Positions 46,915 through 58,640 of a stretch of DNA of 64,000 nt are shown piece by piece. This stretch comes from Marinobacter salexigens (GTDB lineage: Bacteria; Pseudomonadota; Gammaproteobacteria; Pseudomonadales; Oleiphilaceae): positions 861,845 to 925,844 of the forward strand of contig NZ_JAHKPV010000021.1 of the NCBI RefSeq assembly GCF_018860765.1. The letters are read 5' to 3'. The position numbers and the translations under genes are program-made. Positions within the stretch are counted from its first letter, which is position 1. Each line of letters begins with the position of its first letter. The notes beneath the pieces are model-generated. The model was not told the DNA's origin. It searched no databases and saw only the letters and a list, made by a program, of their open reading frames with translations.

Positions 46915-49788
46915 ATGCGACGTTGGGGCATTCGCAAAAAAGTGCTGGTGGTCACTCTGGTGCCCACCCTGATCACTACCTTGATACTAGGGCTGTTTTT
47001 TACCTACAGCTGGGTCAACAACATTGAGAACCTACTAAAAGATCGTGGCGAGTCGCTGTCCCGCCAGCTTGCGGCTGGCTCTGAGTATGGTTTGTTTACG
47101 GCGAATCGCAGCCTGTTAAGCAGTCTTTCCAATGCCCTACTGGAGGAGCAGGACGTACGCTCAATTACCTTCTTTGACAGCGACCGTCGTCGCTTGCTGC
47201 ACACCGGCCCAAACAGTTCCGACAATCTCGACAGCAAAGAGCTAGCGAAGGAGCAGGCCAGCCAGATTACCCGCAAGGCCAGCACCCGTTTTGTGAACCC
47301 GGTTTTCCTGCAAGACTTGATGATTCAGTCTATGCATGATCCGGACGCCCGGCAGTCTGCATTCAAACAACGAGAGCCGCTTGGGTGGGTAGCCGTAGAA
47401 ATGTCTCACATCCGCACGGAAAAAGAGACCTACAAGGCCTTATTGATATCACTGCTGTTGGTTCTCGGTGGTGTTCTTTTCAGCCTTCTAATCGCGCTGC
47501 GGCTCAGCCGCGCTTTCACCGGCCCGGTGCTTGAACTTAACGAAGCCGTTGCAAAGCTGAAGGAAGGCAAGCTCGACACCCGCATTCATACCAACGCCGG
47601 CCCCGAATTCGAGCAGCTTGAATCCGGTCTGAACGCCATGGCGGAAGAACTAAGCAAAGCGCAGGCGGAAATGCAGCAGAACATTGACCAGGCCACGGAA
47701 GACCTAAGGGAGACTCTGGAAACCATTGAAATCCAGAACATTGAACTGGATTTCGCTCGCAAGGAAGCGCTGGAAGCCAGCCGCATAAAATCCGAGTTTC
47801 TGGCCAATATGTCCCACGAAATCCGGACACCACTCAACGGCATCATCGGTTTCACAGAACTGCTGCTCAAAAGCCCAATACCGCGCCAACAAAGGGATCA
47901 CTTGAGCACCATACGGAAATCTTCCGAAATCTTGCTCACCATCATCAATGACATTCTGGATTTCTCCAAAATTGAAGCAGGCAAGCTGATTTTGGACCGT
48001 GTGCCCTTCCAGCTTCGAGATATTGTGGAAGAGGTAATGGTGATGCTGGCACCTGCTGCCCACGGCAAAAATTTGGACCTAGTACCTCTTGTATACAACG
48101 ACGTTCCAGACAACATCACTGGTGATCCTTTAAGGGTAAAGCAGGTAATTACAAACCTGGTCAACAACGCCATCAAGTTTACCCAAACCGGAGAGGTGGT
48201 TTTGCGTGCCAGTCTGGAAGACGAAGATAAAGAAAGTAACCGAGTTACTCTGCGCCTGAGCATTAGTGATTCTGGCGTTGGCTTATCCAGAGCCCAGCAG
48301 CAGTCTTTATTCAATGCCTTCAGCCAGGCGGATGCCTCTACGGCCAGACAGTATGGCGGCACCGGTCTTGGATTGGCGATTTCCAAACGCCTTGTGGAAG
48401 AAATGGGAGGCGAGATTGGCTTGGAAAGCGAGCTCGGCAAAGGCTCCACTTTCTGGTTTACCCTAACACCCGAACTGTCCTCTGGTGGCGAGGCGGTTGC
48501 CCCTCGGGACGCTCTAAAAGGCGAACGAGCCATATATCTGGAACACCAAAAAACCTGTGGCCTTGCGGTTGAGCATCTATTGCGGGATTGGGGCATGACG
48601 GTTGATCGTGTTACATGCCCCAGCGCTATGCAGGAGAAGATTGAAGAGGCCCAGAAAAGCCAGCTGGGCTATGCCGTGGCCATTATCGGAATTACTCGAC
48701 ACTTGCTCAACTCAAGCCAATACTGCGGACTGGTGCGAGCGATTGAAATCGAGCGGGATTGCCGCACACTGCTACTCACTCCAACTTTGGAGATTCACGA
48801 CACTCCACTTTCAGGGCTTGCCAGCGGCCATCTTACCAAGCCTATATGTCGCGATGCCCTCTATGACGAACTGCTGCTTCTGGTGCACGGCATTAATACG
48901 TCCGGACAAGGTATTGCCCATCAGGACCAAACTGCACGCCTACCTGCACCCGTTAATGTACCGCGGGTGCTGGCTGTGGACGACAATGAAGCCAACCTAA
49001 AGCTGGTTATGACCCTGCTGCAGGATTATCAGATAGACGCTGATGGAGCTTCAAGCGGGTTTGAGGCCCTGAGCAAGTCTCGACATAAAGCCTTTGATCT
49101 GGTGTTTATGGATCTTCAGATGCCGGGAATGGACGGTGTAGAAACAGCCGCGCGCATTCGTGAAATGGATAAAAGCAATAATCATAGAACAGCCATCATT
49201 GCCCTCACTGCACACGCGCTGGCTGATGAGCAAGAGCGGCTGGCCCGACAGGGGTTTGACGGCTACATGCCCAAACCCATTAGTAGTGTCCAGTTGGCAG
49301 ACACCATACACGAGTGGACTGGCTATCAGTGCCGGAGTACCAGCACAGGTCGAATTCAGGTCCCCGAGGTGCGAGATACAAGGCGTACCTTGAGGCCTTC
49401 TACCCGACAAATGCAGCGGGATTGCGTTAGCGTGGATGAGGGTATCCAACTGGCTGCGGGTAAAACGGATCTGGCAGAAGAGCTATTCAGCATGCTTCTG
49501 GAGCAATTGCCCACAGATCTAGACAATATTGAACGACTCTGGGCCAGCGGCGACTTGGAGAACCTTTTGGAGTGTGTGCACAAACTGCATGGCGCCACAC
49601 GTTACTGCGGCGTTCCTGAGCTGCGGTCCGCGGCAAATCACTTGGAAACGGCGCTTAAATGCTCAGCGCCGGACATGGAGTTGCAGAAAAACCAGTTAAC
49701 CTCTGCTATCGAACGCCTGCAAATCTGGAGCGAACAGACCGACTGGCAGCAGATGTTCCGGGGGCACCATCAGCAGGCTGACGCCTGA
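46915..49788 (+). CDS. gacS: hybrid sensor kinase GacS/BarA
   Basis: 957 residues. Two membrane helices (about 9-30 and 165-190) bound a periplasmic sensor loop, followed by a HAMP domain. The histidine kinase core has His301 in [14 protein letters not shown], the N box [10 protein letters not shown] and [14 protein letters not shown] degenerate receiver (about 535-650) is followed by a real receiver (Asp733 in [13 protein letters not shown]) and an Hpt domain (His892 in [13 protein letters not shown]). This is the GacS/BarA phosphorelay kinase that drives the GacA regulator and small regulatory RNAs. The ATG at 46915 follows AGGA; the frame is open back to 46714. Confidence 0.93.
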   Translation: MRRWGIRKKVLVVTLVPTLITTLILGLFFTYSWVNNIENLLKDRGESLSRQLAAGSEYGLFTANRSLLSSLSNALLEEQDVRSITFFDSDRRRLLHTGPNSSDNLDSKELAKEQASQITRKASTRFVNPVFLQDLMIQSMHDPDARQSAFKQREPLGWVAVEMSHIRTEKETYKALLISLLLVLGGVLFSLLIALRLSRAFTGPVLELNEAVAKLKEGKLDTRIHTNAGPEFEQLESGLNAMAEELSKAQAEMQQNIDQATEDLRETLETIEIQNIELDFARKEALEASRIKSEFLANMSHEIRTPLNGIIGFTELLLKSPIPRQQRDHLSTIRKSSEILLTIINDILDFSKIEAGKLILDRVPFQLRDIVEEVMVMLAPAAHGKNLDLVPLVYNDVPDNITGDPLRVKQVITNLVNNAIKFTQTGEVVLRASLEDEDKESNRVTLRLSISDSGVGLSRAQQQSLFNAFSQADASTARQYGGTGLGLAISKRLVEEMGGEIGLESELGKGSTFWFTLTPELSSGGEAVAPRDALKGERAIYLEHQKTCGLAVEHLLRDWGMTVDRVTCPSAMQEKIEEAQKSQLGYAVAIIGITRHLLNSSQYCGLVRAIEIERDCRTLLLTPTLEIHDTPLSGLASGHLTKPICRDALYDELLLLVHGINTSGQGIAHQDQTARLPAPVNVPRVLAVDDNEANLKLVMTLLQDYQIDADGASSGFEALSKSRHKAFDLVFMDLQMPGMDGVETAARIREMDKSNNHRTAIIALTAHALADEQERLARQGFDGYMPKPISSVQLADTIHEWTGYQCRSTSTGRIQVPEVRDTRRTLRPSTRQMQRDCVSVDEGIQLAAGKTDLAEELFSMLLEQLPTDLDNIERLWASGDLENLLECVHKLHGATRYCGVPELRSAANHLETALKCSAPDMELQKNQLTSAIERLQIWSEQTDWQQMFRGHHQQADA

Positions 49789-50507
49789 TCAAGAATTGCT
49801 TTCATATCCCGAACTGCCTCTTTCAGACCGCTAAACACGGCTCTAGCGATAATTGCATGGCCAATATTTAGCTCATTAATTCCCGGGATCGCTGCGACTC
49901 GCTCAGTATTGTGATAATGCAATCCATGACCCGCATTCACAACCAGCCCTTTTTTGCGAGCGTAAGCCACCGCATCGGTTAGGACTTTGAAGGCTTCCTC
50001 CTGAGCTTCGGCGCCAACAGCCTCAGCGTATTCGCCGGTATGAAGTTCAATCACGGGGGCGCCGCAGCGTACAGCGGCATCAATCTGCACCGGGTCTGGA
50101 TCTATAAATAGAGAAACTTCCGCGCCCAGCTTAGCAAGGCGCTCACAAGCATTCGCTACACGTTCTTCTTGGCCATCAACATCAAGGCCGCCTTCGGTTG
50201 TAAGCTCTTCGCGCTTTTCGGGCACCAAACACACACACTCAGGCTTAACTTTTTCGGCAAACTCCAGCATGGCATCTGTAACCGCCATTTCCAGATTCAT
50301 TTTGGTCTGCATCACTTCTTTAAGTAACAGCACATCACGATCTTGAATGTGGCGGCGATCTTCTCTTGGATGGATTGTTATGCCGTCGGCGCCAGCTTCT
50401 TCAGCAATCAGTGCAGCCTGAACCGGATCGGGGTAACGCGTTCCCCGGGCCTCGCGTAACGTGGCAACATGATCAATATTGACACCAAGCAATACTCTAG
50501 GATTCAT
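49770..50507 (-). CDS. pdxJ: pyridoxine 5'-phosphate synthase
   Basis: 245 residues. PdxJ condenses 1-deoxy-D-xylulose 5-phosphate with 3-amino-2-oxopropyl phosphate in vitamin B6 synthesis. [15 protein letters not shown] lies at the N-terminus, [13 protein letters not shown] near residue 40 and [11 protein letters not shown] near 195. Last gene of the lepA-to-pdxJ run, 11 bases after recO, and it overlaps the gacS end by 19 bases. Confidence 0.96.
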   Translation of the reverse strand: MNPRVLLGVNIDHVATLREARGTRYPDPVQAALIAEEAGADGITIHPREDRRHIQDRDVLLLKEVMQTKMNLEMAVTDAMLEFAEKVKPECVCLVPEKREELTTEGGLDVDGQEERVANACERLAKLGAEVSLFIDPDPVQIDAAVRCGAPVIELHTGEYAEAVGAEAQEEAFKVLTDAVAYARKKGLVVNAGHGLHYHNTERVAAIPGINELNIGHAIIARAVFSGLKEAVRDMKAILDQASAC

Positions 50508-50518
50508 GTGGTTCTCCC

Positions 50519-51244
50519 TTAGGATGAGCGAACAGAGTGATGAGTAAAAAGGCTGCGGCTATTCAACGGGCGGCCCTGCAACAGGTAATCCGTTAGTGCG
50601 CGCATAACCCGCTTCGATAACCGGCGGCTAGCGATACTTTCATAATCCCCGCTGGCAAGGGCCAGCAGCGTTTCCCCGGACAGGTTTTGCAAACACACGC
50701 CACGAGAAGCGTTAGCAACAATACCTTGTTCTGGGTTATAGCAATAGGTTTGCCCAGAATGGACGGGCTCGCCAGTATCCATCACCAGATCCCATGAAAA
50801 ACCGTACCCCAGAGCTGCAGCAAATGCCTGCTCAAACTTCCGTAAAACCGGCTCTACATCCGACGCCTGCGCAAGCTGCTCAAGCGCCTCAATGTATGCG
50901 GCAAAAAGGGTTGGATGGGGGTCTGCCTGAGGCAAAATTCTTTGCATCAGTTCATTGAGGTACAGGCCACTATAAAGCGAGGCAGTGCGATGCAGTAAGG
51001 GGCCTTCACGTACATCAACTTCGGTGAGCGTTTTCAGATCGCCGCGCCCTACCCAGCCCAGCAGCAATGGCTGAAAAGGCTGCAACTGAGCCTTTAACGG
51101 GCTCTTGTTACCAACAGCACCACGGGCGATCACGCTCAGGCGGCCGTAATTCAGGGTAAAAAGGTCAACCATGAGGCTGGTTTCCCGCCAGGGTCGGCGG
51201 TGAATCACATACGCGGGTTCCTGCTGCTGTGCTTCTCTACTCAT
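50519..51244 (-). CDS. recO: DNA repair protein RecO
   Basis: 241 residues. RecO anneals single strands and loads RecA with RecR and RecF. The N-terminal OB fold starts after [20 protein letters not shown], followed by the helical domain ([21 protein letters not shown]) that is typical of RecO. Proteobacterial RecO lacks the zinc cysteines of the Gram-positive form, and none are seen here. It sits between era and pdxJ, with 32 bases to era. Confidence 0.92.
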   Translation of the reverse strand: MSREAQQQEPAYVIHRRPWRETSLMVDLFTLNYGRLSVIARGAVGNKSPLKAQLQPFQPLLLGWVGRGDLKTLTEVDVREGPLLHRTASLYSGLYLNELMQRILPQADPHPTLFAAYIEALEQLAQASDVEPVLRKFEQAFAAALGYGFSWDLVMDTGEPVHSGQTYCYNPEQGIVANASRGVCLQNLSGETLLALASGDYESIASRRLSKRVMRALTDYLLQGRPLNSRSLFTHHSVRSS

Positions 51245-51276
51245 AGTGCCTCAAGGTGGCAGAGCGGCCTCAACGT

Positions 51277-52194
51277 TTAGAGATCGTTCATACCCAGACT
51301 CTTCAATGCCCGATCACTGTCAGCCCAACCACGCTTTACCTTCACCCACAACTTCAGCATAACCTTACTGTCGAACATACGCTCCATGTCGGCCCGGGCT
51401 TCCTGCCCAATAGTGCGGAGCCTGTCGCCTTTATCGCCAATCATGATTTTCTTCTGGCCTTCACGCTCCACAAGAATCAACGCCGATATATGCAGCGTTT
51501 TGCCATCGTGTTTGAACTCTTCGATTTCTACTGCCACCGAGTAGGGTAGCTCAGCGCCAAGTTGTCGCGTGATCTTTTCTCGCACCATTTCCGACGCCAT
51601 AAAGCGCTCACTGCGATCGGTAATCTGATCGTCGGGATAGAAGTGTACGCTCTCGGGCAGAAAACGACCCACCGCTTCTTCTAGCGGTTCCAGGTTGGTT
51701 TCCTTTAAGGCAGAGATGGGGATGATTTCCGCAAATTCCCGCTTTCTGGACAGCATGTCTAGGTGCGGCAGCAGGTTTTCCCGGTTTTCAATCCGGTCCA
51801 CTTTGTTAACCGCCAGAATAACCGGGCAATCAAGTTTGCTCAGTTTTTCCAGCACCATCTCGTCGGCGGTGGTCCAAGCCAACTGGTCCACTACAAACAC
51901 CACCACATCCACTCCGGAAAGCGCCGACGTAGCCGCTTTGTTCATATAGCGGTTCAGGGCTCTTGGCTCTTCCACGTGCATCCCGGGTGTATCCACATAG
52001 ATCGCTTGATCCAAGCCCTCGGTTTTAATTCCCAGCACCTTGTGGCGCGTGGTTTGAGGCTTGCGGGAGGTAATGCTCAGCTTTTGCCCCAAAATATGGT
52101 TCAACAAGGTTGATTTGCCGACATTGGGGCGGCCAACTATCGCGACGAAACCACAGCGGCTGTCAGGATTTTCCGGGCGGGTAATATCGTTCAT
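51277..52194 (-). CDS. era: GTPase Era
   Basis: 305 residues. Era binds 16S rRNA near its 3' end and checks 30S maturation. GTPase motifs: [16 protein letters not shown] (G1, near residue 17), [11 protein letters not shown] (G3), and [11 protein letters not shown] (G4, NKxD). The C-terminal KH domain (about 210-300) carries [21 protein letters not shown]. The start overlaps the rnc stop, so the two are coupled. Confidence 0.96.
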   Translation of the reverse strand: MNDITRPENPDSRCGFVAIVGRPNVGKSTLLNHILGQKLSITSRKPQTTRHKVLGIKTEGLDQAIYVDTPGMHVEEPRALNRYMNKAATSALSGVDVVVFVVDQLAWTTADEMVLEKLSKLDCPVILAVNKVDRIENRENLLPHLDMLSRKREFAEIIPISALKETNLEPLEEAVGRFLPESVHFYPDDQITDRSERFMASEMVREKITRQLGAELPYSVAVEIEEFKHDGKTLHISALILVEREGQKKIMIGDKGDRLRTIGQEARADMERMFDSKVMLKLWVKVKRGWADSDRALKSLGMNDL

Positions 52195-52883
52195 CAGGGT
52201 GTCTCCACGCCGAGTTGCTTCAGCGCACTACGGGCTGCTTCCTGTTCCGCAATACGGCGGCTACTGCCAACGCCGCTGGTTTTGCGCTCAAGCGAAGGCA
52301 ACACACAGGATACGTGAAATGTCTGTTTATGAGCTTCTCCATCCACAGATACCACATCGTATCTGGGCAACGGGAACTGGCGTGACTGTAGATACTCCTG
52401 CAATCGGGTCTTTGGATCTTTTTGGGTATCCTGAAGGTCGAGCTGTTTAAGGCGTAGCTCGAACCAACGCAGAACCTGATCCCGGCAAGTGAGGAAATCG
52501 CTATCGAGGTAAATAGCACCAATGACAGATTCCACCGCATCTGCAAGAATGGAATCGCGACGAAAGCCGCCGCTTTTCAGCTCGCCGGACCCCAACCGCA
52601 AATAGCTTCCCAGGTCGAACTCCCGACCAATCTCGGCTAGAGTTACACCTTTCACCATGCGAGCGCGCAAACGGCTCAATTGGCCTTCCCGGGCTTTATC
52701 AAAATTCAGGAACAAGTACTCTGCAATCACCATGTTAACGATAGAGTCGCCAAGAAACTCCAGTCGCTCATTGTTCTGATTGCCATAACTTCGGTGCGTC
52801 AGCGCCAGCAAAAGACGCTCGGGCGACTTGAACCGATAACCAATGCGCCGTTGTAACTGATCCAGATCTGGTTGCGAACTCAC
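52194..52883 (-). CDS. rnc: ribonuclease III
   Basis: 229 residues. The catalytic domain has the signature [21 protein letters not shown] near residue 38 and [17 protein letters not shown] near 112. The double-stranded RNA-binding domain lies at about 155-225 ([24 protein letters not shown]). It processes rRNA precursors and structured mRNA. It overlaps the DUF4845 gene by four bases upstream and era downstream. Confidence 0.97.
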   Translation of the reverse strand: MSSQPDLDQLQRRIGYRFKSPERLLLALTHRSYGNQNNERLEFLGDSIVNMVIAEYLFLNFDKAREGQLSRLRARMVKGVTLAEIGREFDLGSYLRLGSGELKSGGFRRDSILADAVESVIGAIYLDSDFLTCRDQVLRWFELRLKQLDLQDTQKDPKTRLQEYLQSRQFPLPRYDVVSVDGEAHKQTFHVSCVLPSLERKTSGVGSSRRIAEQEAARSALKQLGVETP

Positions 52884-53269
52884 TTACCCTTCAACTCGTA
52901 TTTGTGTTGGAAGTGAACAATGACATCCATATTGCGGACAAGGTTATTACGTACTTCATAATCCACGGTGATCAAAACAAGCTCGCCGTCTTTTTCAACC
53001 ACAATATCTTTGGCCTCAAGGCTGCGAATATTATTCACACTTAGGCTCTTGTTGATCAGGGAACGAATTTGGGCTGGCCCCATCCGCGACAAGCCTTCCG
53101 TGCCATCCAAGTTTTCAAGCGCTTCCTGAATAGTAAGGTCGTCCATGTACGCTGGCCCAACCTTGATTGCCAACGAAAGAATACCCCCGAAAAACAGAAC
53201 CATAATCAGAATAACAAGCGCCGAAGCACCGCCTTGACGCCCCATGGCGGAGAGATTATTTTTCTTCAT
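52880..53269 (-). CDS. DUF4845 membrane-anchored protein
   Basis: 129 residues. One transmembrane helix ([20 protein letters not shown], about 16-36) is followed by a small exported domain with alternating strands. This is DUF4845, regularly found between lepB and rnc in pseudomonads and relatives. No function is known; the position suggests a link with signal peptidase or export. GGAG lies 9 bases before the ATG, and the stop overlaps the rnc start by four bases. Confidence 0.88.
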   Translation of the reverse strand: MKKNNLSAMGRQGGASALVILIMVLFFGGILSLAIKVGPAYMDDLTIQEALENLDGTEGLSRMGPAQIRSLINKSLSVNNIRSLEAKDIVVEKDGELVLITVDYEVRNNLVRNMDVIVHFQHKYELKGK

Positions 53270-53296
53270 TACAATTAAACTCCAAAATGGTCAAAA

Positions 53297-54073
53297 TTAC
53301 TCAATACCGCCCACACGCTTAAAGGATGGCAAACTGGTAAAAGATTCCCAGTGCATCCAGATCGCAAAGGCTTTGCCCACAATCAATTCATCGGGAACCG
53401 TGCCCCAATACCGGCTGTCGTTACTGTTATCGCGATTATCGCCCATCACGAAGTATTCACCTTCCGGTATTCGCCATTCCCCTTCACCCGGTGCGCCTGA
53501 GCGCCCCATTGTGTGAAAAATATCGTGCTCTACTGTGCCCAAATCTTCCCGGCGCACTTCTACCGGCGGCAGGCGCACGACAAACTCGCTCTCGATTTTT
53601 TCACCGTTGATAAACAACTGCTTATCGCGATAGCGCACAGTATCACCGGGCAAGCCAATCACACGCTTGATGTAGTTGGTTTTGCCGTCTTCGGGATAGC
53701 GGAACACCATAACATCACCCCGTTCCGGGTCCCCTATGCTCACAACTTTGCTTCCAGCGACGGGCAGGCGTAGGCCATAGGCGTACTTATTAACCAGAAT
53801 AAAATCACCAACCTCCAGTGTTGGCAGCATAGAACCCGAAGGAATCTGGAAGGGCTCCACCAGAAATGACCTGAGTATAAGCACAATCGCCAGTACCGGG
53901 AAAAACGAGCGGCTGAGATCAACCAAATACGGCTCTTTGGGTAGGTCTTCCTCGGCAGTGCTGTCAGAAGACACTGCAAGGCGGCGCTTACGCAAAAACA
54001 ATATGTCTGCCAGCCAGATTAGCCCCGATGCAAATGTCAGGACGACCAGTACCAGTGGAAAATCAATATCCAT
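53297..54073 (-). CDS. lepB: signal peptidase I
   Basis: 258 residues. Two N-terminal membrane helices (about 5-25 and 53-72) anchor a periplasmic protease that cuts signal peptides. The catalytic serine is in IPSGSMLPTLEVGDFI near residue 84, and the lysine is in TNYIKRVIGLPGD. The C-terminal FVMGDNRDNSNDSRYWG box is complete. The ATG at 54073 follows AAGGGA. It lies 11 bases after lepA. Confidence 0.96.
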   Translation of the reverse strand: MDIDFPLVLVVLTFASGLIWLADILFLRKRRLAVSSDSTAEEDLPKEPYLVDLSRSFFPVLAIVLILRSFLVEPFQIPSGSMLPTLEVGDFILVNKYAYGLRLPVAGSKVVSIGDPERGDVMVFRYPEDGKTNYIKRVIGLPGDTVRYRDKQLFINGEKIESEFVVRLPPVEVRREDLGTVEHDIFHTMGRSGAPGEGEWRIPEGEYFVMGDNRDNSNDSRYWGTVPDELIVGKAFAIWMHWESFTSLPSFKRVGGIE

Positions 54074-54084
54074 CAAAGTCCCTT

Positions 54085-55887
54085 CTAATTATCGACTTTC
54101 AGTACGGCAAGGAAGGCTTCCTGAGGCACCTCAACATTGCCAACCTGTTTCATGCGCTTTTTGCCTTCTTTCTGCTTTTGGAGCAGCTTTTTCTTTCGGC
54201 TAACATCACCGCCGTAACATTTTGCCGTTACGTTTTTCCGCAGTGCTTTAACACTGACTCTGGACACTACCTGATTGCCGATGGCGGCCTGAATAGCAAT
54301 ATCGAACATCTGCCGAGGAATCAGCTCTTTCATTTTTTCAATGAGCTGACGCCCCTTATAGTGGGACTGGTCTTTATGAACAATCAGCGCCAATGCATCC
54401 ACACGCTCACCGTTGATTAGCACATCAAGACGCACCAGATTCGCCTGCTGAAAGCGGACGAAATGGTAGTCCAACGAAGCAAAACCACGGCTGGCGGACT
54501 TAACGCGGTCAAAGAAATCCAGCACAACTTCGGCCATGGGCAACTCATAAGTCAGCTGCACCTGATTGGTGGTAAAGTGCATGTTTTTCTGAACGCCACG
54601 CTTCTCTTCACATAGAGCAATAACGTTACCCAAGTGCTCTTGAGGTACCAGAATATTCGCTTCAACGATGGGCTCGCGCATTTCCTCGATGGAGCCAATA
54701 TCCGGCAACTTTGACGGGCTGTCCACCGACAATGTCTCGCCCTGCTTCGTCAACACCTCGTAGATAACCGTAGGCGCCGTCGTAATCAGGTTAATATCGT
54801 ATTCGCGCTCCAGACGCTCCTGAATAATTTCCATGTGCAACATGCCAAGGAAACCACACCGGAAGCCGAAACCAAGGGCATCGGAACTCTCAGGCTCGTA
54901 AAATAGAGAGGCGTCGTTCAGGGTTAGCTTTTCGAGCGCATCTCGGAAATCGTTGTAGTCGTCCGCACTCACCGGGAACAGGCCGGCATATACCTGCGGC
55001 TGAACCTTCTTGAATCCGGGCAGCATGGGGGTTTCTTCGGCAAACTTGTGGTGCACTATGGTATCGCCCACAGGCGCGCCGTGAATATCTTTGATACCGG
55101 CAACCACAAAGCCAACATCGCCCGCTTCCAGAATGTTGGTATCGTAGGGTTTGGGCTTAAAAATCCCTACTTTATCGGCATTCCATGCCCTGCCAGTCGA
55201 CTTGAGAACAATCTTGTCGCCTTTCTTCATAACGCCCTGAGTCACCCGGACGAGAGAAACTACGCCCAGATAGTTATCGAACCAGGAATCGATGATCAAA
55301 GCTTGCAAGGGCGCCGAACGATCGCCCTGAGGTGGTGGGATCTTCTTAATGAGGTCTTCCAGAACATCTTCAACGCCCATACCACTCTTGGCAGAACAAC
55401 GAACCGCATCCGTGGCATCAATCCCAATGATGTCTTCAATTTCAGCCGCAACCCGCTCCGGTTCCGCCTGCGGCAGGTCCATTTTGTTCAAAACAGGTAC
55501 AACTTCCAGCCCCTGTTCAATGGCTGTATAGCAGTTGGCAACAGACTGTGCCTCGACGCCCTGACCGGCGTCTACCACTAATAGCGCGCCCTCACAGGCG
55601 TAGAGGGAGCGTGACACTTCGTAAGAAAAATCAACGTGCCCCGGAGTATCTATAAGGTTCAGCTTGTAGACTTCGCCATCCCGTGCCGTGTAGCTCAGCG
55701 TGACGCTTTGGGCTTTGATGGTAATGCCTCGCTCCCGCTCAAGGTCCATGGAATCCAAAACCTGCTCGGCCATTTCCCTTTTGGTTAGGCCGCCGCATAT
55801 TTGGATAAAGCGGTCAGCAAGGGTGGATTTGCCATGGTCAATGTGGGCGATAATGGAGAAGTTACGGATTCGGCTCAGTTCAGTCAC
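54085..55887 (-). CDS. lepA: elongation factor 4 (LepA)
   Basis: About 600 residues, as E. coli LepA (599). Ribosome-associated GTPase that assists translation under stress. GTPase motifs: [14 protein letters not shown] (G1), [10 protein letters not shown] (G3), and [10 protein letters not shown] (G4). The C-terminal LepA-specific domain ends the protein. Start choice: GTG at 55887 gives MTELSRIRN, like the Pseudomonas N-terminus; a TTG at 55893 is two codons upstream with a weak GAG ahead of it. An ATG at 55904 in another frame opens a six-codon ORF whose TGA overlaps the GTG. Head of the lepA-pdxJ run. Confidence 0.95.
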   Translation of the reverse strand: MTELSRIRNFSIIAHIDHGKSTLADRFIQICGGLTKREMAEQVLDSMDLERERGITIKAQSVTLSYTARDGEVYKLNLIDTPGHVDFSYEVSRSLYACEGALLVVDAGQGVEAQSVANCYTAIEQGLEVVPVLNKMDLPQAEPERVAAEIEDIIGIDATDAVRCSAKSGMGVEDVLEDLIKKIPPPQGDRSAPLQALIIDSWFDNYLGVVSLVRVTQGVMKKGDKIVLKSTGRAWNADKVGIFKPKPYDTNILEAGDVGFVVAGIKDIHGAPVGDTIVHHKFAEETPMLPGFKKVQPQVYAGLFPVSADDYNDFRDALEKLTLNDASLFYEPESSDALGFGFRCGFLGMLHMEIIQERLEREYDINLITTAPTVIYEVLTKQGETLSVDSPSKLPDIGSIEEMREPIVEANILVPQEHLGNVIALCEEKRGVQKNMHFTTNQVQLTYELPMAEVVLDFFDRVKSASRGFASLDYHFVRFQQANLVRLDVLINGERVDALALIVHKDQSHYKGRQLIEKMKELIPRQMFDIAIQAAIGNQVVSRVSVKALRKNVTAKCYGGDVSRKKKLLQKQKEGKKRMKQVGNVEVPQEAFLAVLKVDN

Positions 55888-55993
55888 AGACAATGAATAC
55901 TCATAATAAAGACGAAGGATTGAGCCCGGAGAGGCCAATACCTGAATCCGGGACCGGCGTGATTTTACCGGTTACCGACCGCCATTGCCATGA

Positions 55994-58582
55994 TCAGGAA
56001 ATAAGCGGCCGTTCATATTGTCGAATCAGGAAACCAATCAGGGCATCTTCTTCCAGCGGATAACTGAACAAGTTACCCTGGCACTGTGTGCATCCGGCGG
56101 ATTTCAGGAAGCTCAATTGCTGCGGCGTCTCTACGCCTTCCGCCACAACAGTAAGATGGAGCTGTTGCGCGAGCGCAATCACAGCAGACGCCACATCGGT
56201 TGCACTAACATTGTACGGAATATCACGAATAAAACGGTGATCAATCTTTATGACATCAAGAGGTAACTGCTGCAGCGCCACCAAGGAGCAGGAACCAGCC
56301 CCGAAATCGTCCAGAATAAGACAAATACCAAGATCGTTGAGTGATAAAAGCAACTCGCGCACCATTCTTGGGTCTTCGTTCAGCAGTTCAACCGGCATTT
56401 CCAGTTCTAGCTTTTCCGGGGAAACACCGGTCTCGGTAATTACCTGCCGAACCATATCAAGGAAGTGGGAATCGGTTACTTGCGTGACGGATAGGTTAAC
56501 CGCCATTTTCAGGGATTCAAAACCGGCCCTTTCCAACGCCTGAACCTGAATACAAGCCTGGCGCAAGGCTACTTCACCCAAACGTACAATCAGTCCGGTT
56601 TCTTCAGCCAAACCGATAAACTGCTGGGCCGACACCAGCCCTTTCTCCGGGTGGTGCCAGCGCAAGAAAGCTTCAACACCAATAACCCGCTCACTAGCCA
56701 AATCAATCTTGGGCTGGTAGTGCAAGACAAAGCGCTCCTCCTCCAGCGCACTGGCCAACTCCTCCTGTTGCAACAAACGGCGTGCAGCTTTGATGTTCAT
56801 GGCGGGCGTAAAGAACTGGTAGGTGTTCCGGCCCATCTCTTTCGCGCGGTACATAGCGAGGTCCGCAAACTTCATCAGGGTTCCCGGGTCTTCGCTATCA
56901 TGGGGAATCATGGTGATGCCGATGCTGACCGTAATACCCACTTCATGGTCGTTCAAACGCACCCGCTGGCACAATCGGCGCAATATGATGTCTGCAACTT
57001 TACCCGCAGCTTCTGTTCCACTGATTTGTGACAACAGTACAACAAACTCATCACCGCCAAGGCGAGCTACCGAATCTTCTTCACGAACACAGCCCTCAAG
57101 CCATTTAGCAACTTGCTGCAAGAGCTCGTCACCCGCATCATGACCAAGGGTATCGTTAATGCGTTTAAAACCATCAAGGTCCAGAAACATCAAGGCAGCA
57201 GGTTCGCCACTCCTTCGGCTTCGGCGCACCACATTGTTTAAGCGATCCCGGAACAACTGGCGGTTAGCCAATCCGGTAAGCGGGTCGTAAAACGCCAGTC
57301 TGTGCAGCTCAGACTGAGCCGCTTTAAGCTGGGTCAAATCACGCAAGCTAAGCACAACGCCCTCAACCCCAGGCACTGCAAGCATGTCGGTATAGGTGCC
57401 CTCCATGTTGCGCCAGTTGTCTTGTGCGTCGCAAATACGCGCCAGAATAACCGGCATTTGCTTACCCGGCGACTGCACCGCTTCGTCCATAACCAGAGTG
57501 ACGTTGGCGGCACCTTCCGTGATAGCGCGATAGCGCCCTTCGCTGATTTGCGCCATGAGGCGGGAGCGGATTAGCACCAGAGCGATGACAAACAGCAGTA
57601 GGCTTATGACCGCACCACTTCCAAGCACAATGAGCGGGCGCGGATCTGACGCCAGATAATCAAAAGCCGGGGTGGAACGAGTTTGTAGCAGCCAGTCTCG
57701 CCCACCGTGGCTGACGGTTTGGCTCATTTCAAAGCTGAATTCATTATCGAGCGACCCCAGATTAGAACCGTACATAAGGTTTTCGCGGGCGCTCACGCCG
57801 TTGTCATAGATGCGAACATCAAGAAACGGTGAAATTAAGCCAATGATGCCATCAAGAAGGTTGTTCATGCGGAAGGCGCTGAACACAAAGCCAGCCAACA
57901 TCATGCGGCGTTCAGCCCGGATTTCGGGAACGTCTCCACCTTGGTAAACCGGGTAATACATAAGGAAGCTGGCCTGGTCTTCCGCCAGCTCTTCTTGCAC
58001 CAGAACCACCTTGGCCGTTACCGTCGGAATGGCGTTATCCCGTGACTTTTCCATGGCCTTACGGTGCACCGGATCGCTGAAAGCATCATAGCCAAGTGCT
58101 CGCAAGTTTCTCTCGGTACCCGGCTCCAGATACACCATAGGATAGTAGAAGGGTCCAGTGCCAAGCGGCTTTACCAAATATTTGTGCACACCTTCTTCTC
58201 GCACCAGCGCGATATGCTCTGCCATGTCACGCACTTCAATGCGCTCGACAAAACCTATGCCCTGAATGCCCGGGTAATACCGGTCTATATCTACTTTTTG
58301 TACATACTCCCGCCACTGTTCGCGGGAAACTTTCCCGGCAACTGCAAAGAGACCAGCACTGCCAGCTAGAACCTGCTCGTAATTGAGCAAACGCTCCTCG
58401 ATGGCTGTTTTGAGTTGCAACGACTGGGTTCGGAATCTGGCTTCGGTGCGATCTTCCACCAGACGTATGGAAAATTGCCAGGACGCAGCGGTTAGGGCGA
58501 CTGCCACGACAAGAAGTAGCCAGGCAAGCCAGGAACTGCGGAGTTTAAGAAGCTGCAGGAGGGGGAGATCCTTTCTATTCAT
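55994..58582 (-). CDS. CHASE-GGDEF-EAL membrane protein with degenerate EAL domain
   Basis: 862 residues. Two membrane helices (about 17-36 and 315-340) enclose a periplasmic CHASE sensor domain. Then come a short linker, a GGDEF domain (motif at 509-513, intact, with an RxxD I-site in REED just before) and an EAL domain (about 600-855). The EAL motif reads EAFLRW (637-639). The metal-ligand glutamate in the ITE position is Val731 (EMPVELL). DDFG, the K in VIKID, and AEGVE are kept. It is thus a likely diguanylate cyclase with a weak or inactive phosphodiesterase half. A terminator separates it from mucD. Confidence 0.9.
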   Translation of the reverse strand: MNRKDLPLLQLLKLRSSWLAWLLLVVAVALTAASWQFSIRLVEDRTEARFRTQSLQLKTAIEERLLNYEQVLAGSAGLFAVAGKVSREQWREYVQKVDIDRYYPGIQGIGFVERIEVRDMAEHIALVREEGVHKYLVKPLGTGPFYYPMVYLEPGTERNLRALGYDAFSDPVHRKAMEKSRDNAIPTVTAKVVLVQEELAEDQASFLMYYPVYQGGDVPEIRAERRMMLAGFVFSAFRMNNLLDGIIGLISPFLDVRIYDNGVSARENLMYGSNLGSLDNEFSFEMSQTVSHGGRDWLLQTRSTPAFDYLASDPRPLIVLGSGAVISLLLFVIALVLIRSRLMAQISEGRYRAITEGAANVTLVMDEAVQSPGKQMPVILARICDAQDNWRNMEGTYTDMLAVPGVEGVVLSLRDLTQLKAAQSELHRLAFYDPLTGLANRQLFRDRLNNVVRRSRRSGEPAALMFLDLDGFKRINDTLGHDAGDELLQQVAKWLEGCVREEDSVARLGGDEFVVLLSQISGTEAAGKVADIILRRLCQRVRLNDHEVGITVSIGITMIPHDSEDPGTLMKFADLAMYRAKEMGRNTYQFFTPAMNIKAARRLLQQEELASALEEERFVLHYQPKIDLASERVIGVEAFLRWHHPEKGLVSAQQFIGLAEETGLIVRLGEVALRQACIQVQALERAGFESLKMAVNLSVTQVTDSHFLDMVRQVITETGVSPEKLELEMPVELLNEDPRMVRELLLSLNDLGICLILDDFGAGSCSLVALQQLPLDVIKIDHRFIRDIPYNVSATDVASAVIALAQQLHLTVVAEGVETPQQLSFLKSAGCTQCQGNLFSYPLEEDALIGFLIRQYERPLIS

Positions 58583-58640
58583 AATGCTTTAACCTGATCC
58601 GTTCCGTGGCAGCTCTAGTTTTGGCGCGGGACATTATAAC

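Noticed and set aside
47898..48596. 232-codon open frame antisense to gacS
   Set aside because: It lies within the kinase core of gacS, whose conserved motifs show the plus frame is the coding one. No ribosome binding site or recognisable domain was seen.
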